The translations under genes and the position numbers were made by a program. DNA of 64,000 bases from Davidsoniella eucalypti (Eukaryota; Ascomycota; Sordariomycetes; Microascales; Ceratocystidaceae), in NCBI GenBank assembly GCA_004009845.1, contig RMBW01000076.1, positions 62,001 to 126,000 on the forward strand, read 5' to 3'. Position 1 is the stretch's first letter. Each line of letters begins with the position of its first letter. Below are positions 1-14,001 of this stretch, piece after piece. The notes under the pieces were generated by a model. That model made no database searches. It saw only the letters and a program-made list of their open reading frames with translations, and was not told the DNA's origin.

Positions 1-3000
1 GTCCAGGACTTGCAGATGAGAGAGCCGAGTCGTTACGTGCATATGAGGCGTATCCATATGGCTATTGCTAGCCTTCCCGTCCTTCGCGTGAATTATCCAT
101 GAACGGCCTTGGCTTCCCTTTTCACGGTTGTGTATACGAAGTAAGATATTTCTCAGTGAAGGTCAAATTAGTATCGGCAAATATACATAATTCTCCTTCC
201 GATCTCTAACGAGTACTCTTTTGTATCATCTCCGTTTCTTCTCTTTGGGGGGCGCCTTTTTTCTTCTCAGTTTACATGTATATCTGTAAGCTTTAGATAG
301 GTCTTCTTTGATATTATGATTCTATATATTCCAAGGGCTTCAATATCTTATTCTACTCCATAATATCAGCAAGGAGATATCTAGGACAATAAAAACGAGG
401 AGCCGGGTCCTCAGGATTCATGTTCCGGTCGATCCTAGCCTTGAAGCCATTTTTTTCTTCTCCCAGAACATGAGCATAGTGGAATAGCAAAGCTACCGAG
501 TATCTATATATGTAGTAAAGCTTGTTGATAAGTAACCATTGCTTACCAGATGTTGCCGCAGTATTGGGGCTAACAAGCTTAACGTGATGTATCTGTAATA
601 TGAAGATACGGGTATGAGAAAGAATATATCCATACGTAACTAGCATTTCTCAGTCATGCTAGAACACAACCCATTTTTGGTATATTTCTTCTGTCAGCTT
701 CTTCTGTTGGTTTTTTTTTCAGCCTATAGTTCCAGGACATCTGCTACTGTGATAGCCGCCGTAACGTCCAGGCTGGAGGTGTGGTAGTTGTGGTAGCGAG
801 TGTTACTGCGGTATAGCCGGCCTGTATGATCCGTCCTGAGTACAAGTAATTACGTGGCTTGTATGTGTATATATGTATATATACATATAGTTAGTTAGTT
901 CTACTTGACAGAAAATGAACAAACAGTGTATAATGTCTCGCCGGCTGTCGTCGTCTCAGGAAAAAAAAAAAAGGCCAGAAAAATATAATAAAAATAAAGA
1001 ACTGGGGTTTCTCTAGGCTGGACCTCCTCCTTTCCTGATCTGTCAAGTGATCGACGGACAAACAACAGGTATTCGCGTGTCTGAGAGAGAAGAAAAATCC
1101 CTACTTAGGACCATGCCTTTTTTTTCCCATAAGTCAAGCATTTCAAACATGGCCCGTGATCCCAAACGACGTTCCATTGGACGCCCATCTTTCTCCTGAA
1201 TTGGATGGCTCGAATGGATTTCCCATTCCGGCTTAGCGTCACCTGTGATGTTCCAGAGCCCAGTTCGGGCTATTCACCAGAGCTTTTCAAACCTTGTTTC
1301 TTTTGTGTAGTTAGTTGTGGACAAAACTAGGGTAAGCAGCAAGTCAGTTCACCCTGTCAAAATAATACGTACATATCTGTATATGTATATTACAAGTTTA
1401 GTAGAGCACAGGGCAAGGGAACGAAGAATAAAAAACACCGCCAGAGTCAAGGCAGAGCAGAAAAAGAATGCTACTAGAATGCCCTAAACAGGAAATATAA
1501 TACATCCACCCCTCTTGTATACTGTTGTATCTGTCAATGTTCCTTTTTTTTCAGAGTCACGATCATCGCAGCTTACAGCGGCTTCAGCATCACCAAATCT
1601 TGGGGCACTTGTGTCTGTATTTTCTTATTCCCAAACCTCTGATAACAGTAGCAACACCGCCTACTATTGTTGCTATATCAAATAGCCACTAACTGTAAAA
1701 GACTGACAAATTATCTTACTACAGATATATTCTGCGAGACATACAGATTCAGACAGCCTATCCAAAGTACGTACATATGGACATAGATCAAATATGATAT
1801 GCCTTTTTATTCGCTTTCTCCCTTGTCACCAAGCAAAAGTCCTTCTGCCTGTCATTTTGAAGTCATCCAAAGCCATCAAGGCCAACTCAAATACTCAAAA
1901 ACTGATTTGCTTCCTACTGAGATTCAACAAAACTTTCCTCGACATGCTAACCCTACATTTGCTTCCTTCTATATGGACGGCGACCATATACTTGGTCAAA
2001 ATGCGTTGCATCAATGATCTAGCTTAACCCTTGCCCAATGATTAAACCAATGTAGAACATGATTGTTGATCTCGAGGTATCAGGCCTTGTTTCCTCTATG
2101 TTAAAAGACAAGCAGAAAAAGGCTAGTTTTCGTCTCCAATGTGTACTGTACTGTGTGCTCAGAGCTGACCTTTACTGAATTAGCCCTAGTGTAAGATCGC
2201 CAAACGAGTGAAGAATTTCTAACATGGCCTGGACGAGTTGATCCCACTGAAAGCCCAGTAACCCTGGAATAGCAGTTCGGTCTAATATCCAGCTTTGCCC
2301 AAAACTTCTAGTTTGCCCATTATGTGCTCCCGCCTTTTTAGCTGTCCGTTTAATTTTTCCGCCTCTTGCTTGTTCTTTTCTGTTTCTAAACATAGCCCCA
2401 TTGTCCCGATAAATACAAGGGGGAGGGTTTCCAGTTGACCGACCGGTTTTGGCGAGAACAATTCAGTAACAGCGTTCGGTGAAATTGAAGACAATCTCCA
2501 GGGACTAGCTGGTGAACTATTGCCAGTATTAAAAGCCGGTGAAGCTGTTCTACATTGTTGTTCTTCGTTCATTGGCGTAGCATTACGGCATCATAGTTTC
2601 AATAGTCGAAGCCAGCGTAGATCTAACCAAACTTTTGAGAGTTAGGTACACTATTTCCTTTGTTCCGTGCAGCTAATTACCCGGTTCTTTTGAACTGCTT
2701 TGGTTTTTTGTCCAAAGCGAGCCCTGCCTCGCTTAACGCTTCGACGACCCACTGGAACGCTGTTGTCTGCTATGCCTCTTGTCGTCAGCTTCGTATAGAG
2801 GAGCCTCCCGGAGATAAGATGTATACATGCGGAGGGCCACACACTATGCCGACCCAAGACCTGATGGTTGAGGGCAGGTAGTGGGTGCATTGCCGGGGGT
2901 TGTATCGTGGTAATGACGACAAGTAGTATGTGGGGAGCTTAGTACTAATCAGAGAGACATGACTTCTAAGGTCCCTGGACGGGACATGTCCCTTCCGGGA

Positions 3001-4290
3001 ACTTTGCAGTGCTTCAGCCTTGGTTGTCAAGTTAGTTGGCTAGTAAGTTGACTTGGGCGGGCATAAGGCCTACTGCTAACATCAGATCGCCAATACCTTT
3101 GTACAAATATGTCGTTGACAAAAGATGGTCATAGCTTCCACTCATGCTACCCCGAGTGATATCGTGTTCGAAGCGATGCTACAACGACAGCGGCTTGGCC
3201 TCCTAACTACCAAAGCAAAGGGTAGGCTATATCCTTCATTCCTTCCCCATACTGGCGTGTGCTGCGTCGGTGATGTATATTGCAATAAAGATCATAGCTC
3301 CTTAACCTTGTTTTAGCGGCCGCAGATACTTGATCTCTTGTTATATCTGGCTGCTGTGTATAATATTTATCTAATACAGGTATTTCCTTTCGAGGCACGT
3401 CCACAAACATGGGATTGTTGTTTGAGACAGCAAATGTCAAGTCTTGTATTTTCTCTTATATTTTCATTGGGGGGGTGTCCTTTGCCAATCTCTAACCGAT
3501 GCTACAATAGAAGACCCGAAACAACGCAAGATATCCGTGATATTGCAGTCCCGCGTGCTCACTATTATACTATGTATGTGAAAAGGCAAAGAAAAGGCAA
3601 AAAGAGAGCATATCATAGTCCCGAGCGAGCGAGCGTAACCCAAGGCCTCGGCGTTGCTAGTTGGCGGCGATACCTGGAAGGAGGTTGTAGATTAACCCAA
3701 CTCACCATGATTTTCATTATATCAAGTTACCGGTTCATTCTTCTAGTCATCCGCTGTCAAACGAAAATCCCTTTTACCTGAATCAGAAGGCAACAAAGAA
3801 GAAGGTAAAGGAGAGTCATTCGGGATAATAGCTCGCGGCTTCCTTTGCCTGCTTCCCCGCCCAGGAGCAAAAAAACAAAAAAAAGTTAGCAGGAAATCAG
3901 GTCTGGGCTTGTATCGTGATTAGTGAACATAGCCATCTTAAGAAAAATTACCGCTTTGGGATGAACTGTCTTTTTGCTTTCCATGGGCAATGCTTTTCTG
4001 TCCTCTTGGGCTCGGATCATCTCGCCCAGACTATATAATTAATGATTAGTTATCCAGTCCATGGGGTCCCATTGTATTGCGTATAGGGTACCCTATTACG
4101 TGTCTTGTGTAGGCCTTTTTTTGTCTTATATGATGTTATATGAGTAGAAGCAACAGTTTTAAACTTACAATCACAAGGCACCATTGTTTGCTTGCGATTG
4201 ATTGAAAGCTGTTACTTTTTTCTTTTCTTTTTTCTTTCACTCTTGAAATTTGGGCAAAAATTCTTTAATATGTAGTGTGACTCCGCATTC
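1..4290. other. Gene-free AT-rich stretch
   Basis: No open frame here is long or carries a recognisable domain. Frames of 60-147 codons occur, but they lack family motifs and several begin at TTG or GTG rather than ATG. The composition is AT-rich with many homopolymer runs and TATAT-like tracts. The octamer TATCTGTA occurs at 281, 590 and 1374, and in reverse at 1720. A GC-richer patch around 2700-3060 contains a 12-bp palindrome (GGGACATGTCCC at 2981-2992). I see no tRNA or rRNA signature. The stretch may be plain intergenic DNA or may hold non-coding transcripts. Confidence 0.6.
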
Positions 4291-4293
4291 ATA

Positions 4294-4386
4294 TGCCTCT
4301 TACGGCTGACTTCGTATATCAAGCCAGTAAAAATAGAGGCAAATACGAAGTCATTGTAAATCTCCTTGCCTCTGATTTATTACTGG
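4294..4386 (+). other. Interleaved inverted repeats, H-type pseudoknot topology
   Basis: Two helices interlock. Helix 1 is TGACTTCGTAT (4307-4317) with its exact complement ATACGAAGTCA (4343-4353). Helix 2 is CCAGTAA (4324-4330) with TTACTGG (4380-4386), continued after a small irregularity by AGAGGCAA (4335-4342) with TTGCCTCT (4366-4373). The 3' strand of helix 1 lies in the loop of helix 2, as in an H-type pseudoknot. A second TGCCTCT at 4294-4300 could compete for the same partner (4335-4341), giving an alternative fold. No transcript or gene is evident, so an RNA role is inference. A decayed nested duplication would look similar. Confidence 0.45.
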
Positions 4387-7300
4387 TCACAAGTAAGAGT
4401 CAAAACCACAGACCCTGTGATACTGGCGGTATTTGGAAAAATAAATGTAAATTTCTCCATCACGTTGCTATAGATCTTGTGTACTCGAGTCAACTTTGGA
4501 TTTGTCACTTCACAAAATACCATTGAAAAAGCAGTATTTCATCCTATCCTTTAGTAGGTTGCATTATTGCCTTTTTTCCCTACGGTTAGCCAACTACGGT
4601 ATGAGGGCGTTTACAGACCAGGCTTTCCCATTTTTACCGCCATGCAGTACAAAAAGCCGTTGGAAGAGGTCCGACTGGCGTAATAACGAGCAATGAACTA
4701 ATGGGCATACCATATCGATGAGCACAAACAGAAACAACGGCGAAGTGCATATCCATCTTGGCCTCATTGCAAACCATGGTGTAGGAGCCTCTTGGTAATT
4801 GTTTCGAAGCACTGCAGCCTGCAGTACTCAAGGGCGGCTAGTGTTTATGTATGCACATAAAAGAGGGGAGAAACAGAAGAGTCTCGGCACCTGGTTCTGG
4901 CCAGGAGACAGGCTGCGAGCTTCAGAGCACCATATTTGTAAAAACCTGTACCAGGCGGCCTATTTGCAATAGTCGATATGTGATGTGTGATGGGGACAGT
5001 GAGTGGCTATCTGCAAGCTTATTGAGATGGTCCATTGTACAGTTTACGAGACAAAGCGGGTGATGTGTGTAGAATATACGCCCATTTTGTCGTTTTCTGT
5101 GTACCATAACATGGACAACACATGTGTTCATTGCTACTGCTTTCTTTTGTTTTGGTTAGTTAGTACTATTGATAGTTGGGTTATACGGATATCGAATCCC
5201 TGCCTACTCTTCCTCTCTTATTTAGTAGTGACCCCTTCGCCTTGATTCTCTTCAAGACAATTAACTGTCACTGAAGCCTCCTGTTCATAAGGATGAGACG
5301 CTGTCTCTGATGCTGTCCTAGTGTTCTTTATGCATTAACTGGCTGCATACAGTGATTTAATGTCGGTCAAACAAACAGAGCAAGACAATTTCCTTGTGGT
5401 CTGATTTCGGTAATAGTCAGTTAGTTCAGTGGCTACGTGATTTGAATTTGAATTTGGAAGTCTATAACACTAGACTGTGTGCCTCTTATCCCTGAGTTGT
5501 TGCTAGACAAGTGCAGACCAATTAGAAATATCAACAAGAAAGGTTTAGTTAGTTGATTATTTGGAAGAAAAGACCATGTCAGCAGTACTAGATTTCATAT
5601 CACAGTGAACAGGGTTGATGCCATAACCCTAACGAATGCGATATGAACAACTTGAATTTGAATTCACCCTTCAACTCATACAAACTTCAGAGTCACTTGC
5701 TTGGTTACTGTAAGTATCTTAGGCTTATATAACGCCGTTCTAACATTAAAAGCATACATTAGTTTGCATCTTAATATAGCATACGCCACCTCTCGTCAAG
5801 CCCGGCTAGGCGCCTCTGGTAATAGTACTCATGCTGTACTTATACTGGACATAACCTCCAAGATGTTAGCTTTACGCTGTCTTGCTACGCATCAAAACTC
5901 AAATACCACGTAACTAAAGACTACCATTACACACATTATATCATCTATTTCTCAACTGGCGACTACGGAAACGAAAGCCTGCGCCTCAAGCCACACATTT
6001 GGAGCCGCTGGATGTTATTGCCGGTTGCATACAGTACATGTATTATCTCAGTGTAGCCTCGCTTCCGCTTAGCTGCCTGCTTTGTAGCCACAAATTGTAA
6101 GATACACCATGACATCGGAGATATAGATAGCCCCGACAACAAAAGGACGGAATAGGCGTTGTGGCATGGTGGGTAGTCATTTCAATATTCGCCGTGAACC
6201 GAGGCAGACTATCCAACTACATGTAGATCGAAACTATCTACCTTATCAATGTCCTTTGCGCGTCTTTAGTTTGCTGGAACTACATATAATGATATGTACT
6301 GTGTAGCAGTGCTTGGAACAGAGGGATCGCGGAATTAGGATTAGTGTTGAGTACTTACTATGAGATCTATTCTATGCACAAAACGATGTAATTCTAATAT
6401 AAACCTGACAAGATGTATGCAACACCCAATAGCCTGCTGTAACGTCTTCAAATCGCCCTAGACCACAGTATTAAGCCTTTCTTAAGACATTCAGATGTGG
6501 GTTTTTGTCATTTCACATCTGTAAAGAGCTGACAGAAAGAAACTCAAATAGTTTTTTTTGGCTGCAGGAAAAGGCGGTCGAATCACAAAGCCATTGCACT
6601 GCATTGCCGGCCAATAATTATTGAATATAGATATGTATCTGTATCTTCTTTTGAAATACTCTTGCGAGTCGCCATGACGAGTCACTGCCTATTAATTGCA
6701 TAAAGCCACATGCAGGCAAAGATGCACATTTGTTAACCAAGACAAGAATAAGCTGTAGCCCCCAAAATGCGATTTACTGCTAGGGATTAGAATGCAACAT
6801 ATCTGTAGAGAAACACAATTACGTGGAATATAAAAGTAAGTTTTTTTTTTTCTTTTCTTTCCCCTCTATGATTTGACTAAAGGGGTAACTAACTTAACTA
6901 TTCAAAATGCATACATAAATAGCATCGCAATTTACAGCCGAGGAAATAGCGATGACTGGGATCGGATAAACCCACAGTTACTTTAGACAAATTTCCATAA
7001 TGGGAGAAACTGAAATAGACAGTAACAAGAGCGAGGCCGAGTTTTTAAGTGGGCCAAGCATATATATTTTTATTATTTCTACATGGACCATTTTATTATT
7101 ATGAAGATGATTATATAATCTGTACCTACAAAAACCCACAGGAAGTCAATAGGTAAAATATCAAATGACCGAAAGGAATAATACTCCAATGACACCAATT
7201 CGCATATGCTCAGAAAGCATCACGTTTAATATTGTGATAACTTGGTATTCTCATGCATTTGGCTTTTCAATATCAAATAACTGAAAGAGGGGGTGTGAAA

Positions 7301-10300
7301 GGTTTTTTCAGAGCCAGGATCTAGCACTAGGGTAGTAAGCAAAGCATCAGTGAAAATAGTCACAGCCGAAGTAGACCGTACATATTATATATGACAAGTC
7401 AAGACAGGAGCCGTCACAAGATAGAAATTTCCTAGAGAGGAAATCTTGGAAACGCTAGAGAGAGCTATGGTGCTAGAAAAAAACCCGCTCTGGATAGGCA
7501 CAAAACAAGTAGTCGGAAGTACGAAGCTTACGAAGCAAACATAGATAATTGGCACACGAAGACAATTACATGAATTACCAGTACGGGTTTTTGATAGGCA
7601 AAGATAAGGAGATAGAGCAAGAGGACCGAGATGTGGTAGATATTCTCCGCTAAACAATGAAACGATTAAGGATGACATGTAGTCAAACATAGGTCGAAAT
7701 GGCTTTAGTGTAGCCTTAGTTTTAGCGTAGATTCTGGAACCAATAGACGTTATTTAATTCTTGGCTTTCAAACCCTTCGGAGGCGGCCGGTAGACAGTGG
7801 ATAAGCATTCATGTATCTGTATATTTGTACTTGAAAACCCAAGCCAAAGGACTATGAGTGCAAATTTTAACTAGGAAAACTACAAGGAGGGGGGAGATAA
7901 ACATCGTGAGATCCGCTGGGCGGGCTAAGAACTTGGTCGTTGAGTTGTTTAATCTACTGGGATAGGGAAAACAAGTGGGCTTAACGTTAAGCTAAGTACG
8001 TATGTGCAAAATCTTCAGCTTGGCAAAACGCGGAACGAAACCTGCAAGTATATTCGAAGCTAATCTCGATCACAATCTCGAGCGGCATAGCACAAGTATC
8101 GAGCGGTATATAGTTTTGTCATCGTCATTACAATAAAGTAGGCATTATGACTTGGATTGGAAAAGGAAACAATGTCTACAAACTTGTAGAAACGCTACAT
8201 ATGTCTTCTTCATCGTAGCCTGGTTGCTGTGTCTGATACTTCTCTGGTTAGAAGATAACAATGTCTTTTGAGGGAGTAAAGCCAAAGACGGACTAGCTTC
8301 TCGTTAAAAAAAAACGACCGTATAATGACCAATAACAGGCCGTTCTCGAGATACCGGGGAACACAATGACTAGCAAGGTTCGAAGCTTTTTTAAAAAAAA
8401 ATCATTCTTTAGTTACTTGGTTAGCGTCGAATAGTTTCTGCATATATGTGCACACCCTTCATGAAAGGTCCCAAAGAGGTAATTTTGCACTATCTAAAGA
8501 GATGTGGAACTTATTTTGTTAGATGAGCCTTAGATATGATTTCATTCCTTTCCTATCAAGACTGAACTGAATAAAACTCATGGACTTATGAGACTTAAAA
8601 GGGCCGTTCGTTTAATTCTTTACCTAGGTACTGGAGATATTGACTTGAGCATTATACTTAACAACTGATACGTATATGTATAGCCTGTCAAAAACGCCAA
8701 CTTATATATGGGAAGCTAGCCTGTAGCCGATCTACATAGCAGAGATTTATGCACACTCTTCCTTCTCCATTCCACCATCATTCGACTCTTCCTCGACTAT
8801 CTAACATACCATAAACGAAACTTCAAAATATACCATACCAGCAGGTAAAACATGTCCAGCCATCGTTCGTCCCGCGGCTTGCAGATGCTGTGCCGGCACC
8901 AGCCCTGGCGGAGCATATCTACTGGCCAGTATACTAACAAATGAGCCAACGCATCTCTGTATCCAGTAGCACCGTACGACTCTGCATCCTTTTTCCTATT
9001 TCCCTTTTTTTTGTTTCTGTTTATTCTTGCCTTCCTGTAGGTGTACAATGGACGTGACAAATACATGTGTCGTACTAGCTACACAACGCCTGGGAGAAAG
9101 TACAAAGGCTGTAGGCGATACAACACGAAAAGAAACTAAACAACGTAATTCATGCATCCGATTATAATAGGCGCTGTGTTTTGCCATTTACAGATCTTGG
9201 ACTAGCCATCTTGAGCCCAACAAGGCCTTGGAAGGCGGGAAATCTGGAATTAGGTGCAGATATCTCCATCTCTTCATATTAAGATACTATCACATGCATG
9301 GAATGTACTATTTTTCCCCTTGAGAAGGGCACAATAATAATTTATAAAAATAACAAGGCGTATTATACAACTACTTTGCTTATACAGCCGAAAATAAGGT
9401 TGAACTTTTCTCCCGTGGGGTTGGTCAAAGCCCATGTCTTTAAAAACATTATATAACTATATATATGTAAAAGATGTATTTTTTATTGTTTCAAAGCCTC
9501 AAAACCCAAACATATAGAGCAGGGATTGTTCGAGGTCGGCGACCATCATCTCAGACTTTCTGCTACGTTCCCGTGGCCCAAAATAACCAAACGAGAGATC
9601 ACAAAAAAAGCAAGGGATATCTCCTTGGAGCTTTTCTTTTTCTTAATTTTTTTTTTCCAAATACTTCTTTGGCCTTTCACTTGATAGTGCTTCATCAAAG
9701 TACTGACCAGAAAGCCACCCGTAAGCCCTTTGCTTGGTATTTGAGTTCCATCCAACTTTCTTTTTTATGTTTGTGAATATTCTTAAACTATAAGTACATG
9801 TCTTTAGGCCTCAAGGCTTTTTGTGTTCATTGTCTCGTGCTCATTAACCCATACTAGCGGTATCGAACAATAACGCTCTGTAATTGTACAAATGTCTTCT
9901 GTCTCCCTAGCAGTCAGTCTCGAGAGGCACAACACAAGTTATCTACAATCCGTAAATGATACCAAGTCTTGCTCAACGTCTTCCCGTTTGGGACACCATA
10001 CAACCTACCAACTTGGTGGCCCATCAGAATTCCAACGTAAAAGCCGAGAATGGAACTGACAGGGTTCGCATCTCCAGTTCATCACGGAGCCATAGCAATC
10101 CGGGTCAAGGGTTTATCAGGTATTTCCTTTTTTTCAAGTTGTTTCTTATAGCGAGAACTGAAAAAAACCTATAAAACCCCCTAAAAAAGAGGAGTTGGTG
10201 AACATGAGATGGGATATCTAGGGAAGGGTCTATCACCGAGTCAAAAGCCTAGATCCATCCGGGTGGTTCGTGATTTCTCACAGCAAGAGACAAAAAAAGA

Positions 10301-10734
10301 AAAGAGGCGAGACGGGAAATGTGATTGCAAGATGACAATATTGAAGACACGGACAATGTCGTAAGCAGATCACCACAATCCCAGGTCAATGGGAAGACAC
10401 TAGTACCAGCAAGAGTGGTAAAGGTACTACTTTCAAACACACATACAGACAAGATATAGAGTCGCCAAGGCTTATCTCATATTACATGACACACTTTGCC
10501 TCAGGCTTCGTCTGTCTAATATCACGATATATCTGTACAGCTATAATGATAGTAGAAGCCAAGCCATATAATCTCTGTAGTTGTTAGGCAGCTTAACTTA
10601 TTCACAGAGCCAACCAATACCCTGTTATGCCTTTTTTATTGTTATTTGTCGTTAATTGTTGACGCTACTGAAGAAGCACAACAGAAGTGATTTTCCTACT
10701 GTGGTTATACAACTTTTTTTTTTTGACAAATACT

Positions 10735-10786
10735 TTTGCAGGGGCTTATTGGCCCAAGTGAAGACAAAAAAAAAAGCCCCTACAAA
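10735..10786. repeat. Inverted repeat, 13-bp arms
   Basis: TTTGCAGGGGCTT (10735-10747) pairs with AAGCCCCTACAAA (10774-10786) with a single G-T position. The loop is 26 nt. An A-run (10766-10775) lies at the loop and 3' arm, and a T-run lies upstream, so the element is roughly symmetric. It resembles a fold-back or bidirectional terminator-like structure, but no flanking gene is recognisable. Confidence 0.45.
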
Positions 10787-13700
10787 CAAAATTAAATTGA
10801 ATTAAAAAGCCTTCGGGTAAATTCTTTTTTTCTCTTTTTCCTTTCAACACTAACAAAGTACTCAAGTTAAGTGCAACGTCGTCAAGTAACAGATCAAGAA
10901 AATTTACCTGAATAGGAAATAGCAGACGAAGAAGAGTGTACTGGAGGCTATATTGATATGGGCCTTGGTCTCATTGTATTAACTCTTAGTAGTAAGTGAT
11001 GATAATTAAGCAAGGCTGGTGATGTTCATTTTGTTTGTTATATCAATGCTGAAACTCATCATACCGGAGATGTATACTGATATATCCAGTCTTGAGTCTC
11101 GGGGGTTTTCTTTTTTTTTCTTTTTTTTTTCTTCGAGTGTTCCTATTACGTATAATTTCACATGTCTATCTTGAACAGGCCCCTAAGAGTCAAGTAGAAA
11201 AATGCTAGTGAGCAAAACCTGACTAAAACGTGTACTTGCGGGCGCAAAAACATACACATTTTGTAACAACGCTTTCTTAAAGAATGTTCTTTGGTTTCTT
11301 CCATGCTGTGGTTCATTTATCTGGCTATTTACATACTAAGAAGCCATTCCGGCCTTGGTACATGGTGATCGTAAAAGGACAGGAGCCGATTGTTTTAGAT
11401 CAAACTTGGGGACAACCAAAAACATTATACAAGGACTTGTATCATCTTCTGTTGTTTTTTATGATTCTGACTTCTTGCTATATAACACTATAAAGAGAGA
11501 CAGTTTCTGTTCACTTCAAAAGGTCTTGTTTGAGGCATTGCAATATTTAGAGGAAATAAGAGAGTGACTCTATGAGTCGTTCAGTTCTCCACTGTCATAG
11601 CGGCAGATCAAATATCAAGACAAGTTTAGAAGTGCAAAAGACACCTGCTCGAATATATTCATGGACCCGTGAAGTCTAGGACAGTAATATCGGGCAATAA
11701 GCAGCGGTGAAAAGAAAACGCCATCAATTTTGCTTTCATTCCAAAACTCACATAAGAAAGTAATATGAATAATCTTGGCCAGGATAACAAAGCAAGAATA
11801 ACAGGAATGTGGCCCTAGCACTTTATATCACTTTGTTCCTTTTAGTAGCAAACGTTGTCCTTTGCCGAGACTACATGGCTGTGGACTCGGAAACCCCCCT
11901 CTCTTCTCCTACTCTCATCCTGCCTCCAGGTTTTTGGCCTATTTCTTTGTAAACTCCTTTGCTTCTCACACTTGTTAAGAAATCCCTTGGGTAACCGTTG
12001 CGTTTGTTGATGTCGTAGTATATATAATGTTGTCTCTATTATACAACCATTCTCGATATAGCATGGCATGATAGTCTACGTAACTGTGTCGACTTGACAT
12101 TCTGGCTATAGCGAAGAACTGAGAAAGTCAACGATCAAGACGTCATAGAGGGTAATCAAAGGACGAGAATCCATGTCGTGGTCATGATTTTATCATCTTG
12201 CCTTTTGGATCTTTGTCTATCTACAGGGAAACCCCATACAAAAACGTTTGATGAGGGGGAAAGATTCTACGCCTAATTTCCAAGTTGCCTAGCGAGCTTT
12301 CAACTTTATACACAGATAGGAAGAAAAAAAAAAGAAGCAAAAACTCCGGTAAACCCAGGCCCGGCCTATTGAAAAGTTTGGTTCGTTGCACAGACGGCAA
12401 GTCCGTAGAGGAACAAATTAATCCAGTCTGTTTTTTTTTTCTTTTCCTCCATCTCTTTACAAAAAGAAGAAGCCAACAGGTCTGTTCTCCTACGGGCTTT
12501 TTTTCAACTGAGTTCACTTTCACATTCCGATCCTTTACATTCAGAGCGTGTTTACATACATAATTTGCATATACAAGTAAATGTGTAGATAGGTCACTAT
12601 TTATACGTAACCCCCCCTCTATCTGAATACAACCTCGTTCTCCTTGGTGATCGCTCGCTAACAGCGATCATTGTCTTTTTTTTTCATAATATAGCTACGT
12701 AAGATATGTATCCTTTTAATGAAGCGTTGAGAAAATAGCTCTCCATTTAACAATGAAGTAAGGAGTTGCAATTGCTCGTATATCCTCCCGCGTAGTATTA
12801 GAACCAGCTTATAAAACACGAACATGTGCACCTCGTGGTCTTCTGGGCGGTTCTTGCCTAGCTTCCAGTGTGCTAACTGTCCTCGTAGGGCTCACGTTAA
12901 TTTGGCCTTGTAAATAGCGTAAGGTTTCAGTGACTTGTGAAAGACTAAATCTCCTTTATGGCGATGGAGCATTGACTTGCTCTAATATTATGCACAGACA
13001 TAAGATAACCCTATTTCTGACATCATTGTGAACAAACAGCGTTACATGTTTCTCGATGTGTTGAATGGCACCTATAGTGACATTAGACAACCTAGAACTA
13101 CACGAGACAACAAAAGTCTTTGGTTCACCGCCTGACAACACGGAAAGAGTCTTTGTTTCTCTAGGATAGAAAATCAAGGAAGACTGGCGATCCTGTCTCT
13201 CTTTGCTCTTTCTTTCCCCACTGGATCTACGCCTAGAACTGCATGTTATAAGTTTGAGGGAACCAACGTTGACAGATGCCTGCTTTGGTCGTGCGTGCAG
13301 CGATCCATCAAAAGGCTACGGCGTGCTGATTTATCCACTATCGTTAATGCCGCTATAGAATACCATTGCTAGTATATAGTAGCAATACACTGAAGCATAT
13401 GATGCAATACTGTGTTCACGATGTACAAAATGGACAAGTAATGTGATGTATGACTGCGACAACAGCACTTCCTGTACCTCGTATAAATAACAAATACAAA
13501 TACAAAGTATAATATACTCATGAAATAACTATGTCAAAAATCAGTTATATGGTCGGTAATCGATTCCAGTGACAAAATACGACGCTTGAGGCTCGATCGT
13601 CTATCTCTTTTGGTCAGGCATGGGAGTAAAGGCATGTCTAAGAATAGTATTCTGCATCTGACAACGATATCGATCTTTTGCCCTTGTTTTCGTTGAGTTT

Positions 13701-13965
13701 TATGTACATATCTGTATATATATCCAGTAATGGTTGGTATTAGAAAGCAAGACAAAACGGATTAAACATCGGAGCCCTCTTCATGTTTTTTCTTCTACAA
13801 GATCAGCGTTCAAAAGGAAACATCATTCTCGACGAATAGCTCTCTATGGTGTCATACCTGAACGTTGCATATGTAGGTAATAGGTAAGAAGAAGAAAAAA
13901 AGATACAACTTCTGGTCATCAACAAATTTGCAAAATATCTCCACGGACCTTCTTGCGATACTATG

Positions 13966-14001
13966 ATGCAATGTAATATCACATAATGTGATATTGTGCA
14001 T
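13966..14001. repeat. Near-perfect 36-nt hairpin
   Basis: AATATCACAT (13975-13984) and ATGTGATATT (13986-13995) are exact complements around one central base. Outside them ATGCA (13966-13970) pairs with TGCAT (13997-14001) across an asymmetric gap of four bases and one base. The result is a two-tier stem in otherwise gene-free DNA. It may be a palindromic protein-binding site or an RNA hairpin; nothing nearby decides which. Confidence 0.45.

Noticed and set aside
2981..2992. Palindrome GGGACATGTCCC, identical to a p53 half-site
   Set aside because: Fungi have no p53, and a single 12-bp palindrome in 64 kb is within chance.
3338..3781. 147-codon frame in the left desert
   Set aside because: Does not begin at ATG (TTG at 3338), shows no motif, and has no promoter elements or codon bias.
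8370..8390. tRNA B-box-like GGTTCGAAGC, and a GGATTCGAAC at about 35145
   Set aside because: Neither is flanked by a T-stem, anticodon arm or acceptor stem that can pair, and the second lies within LINE-derived sequence.
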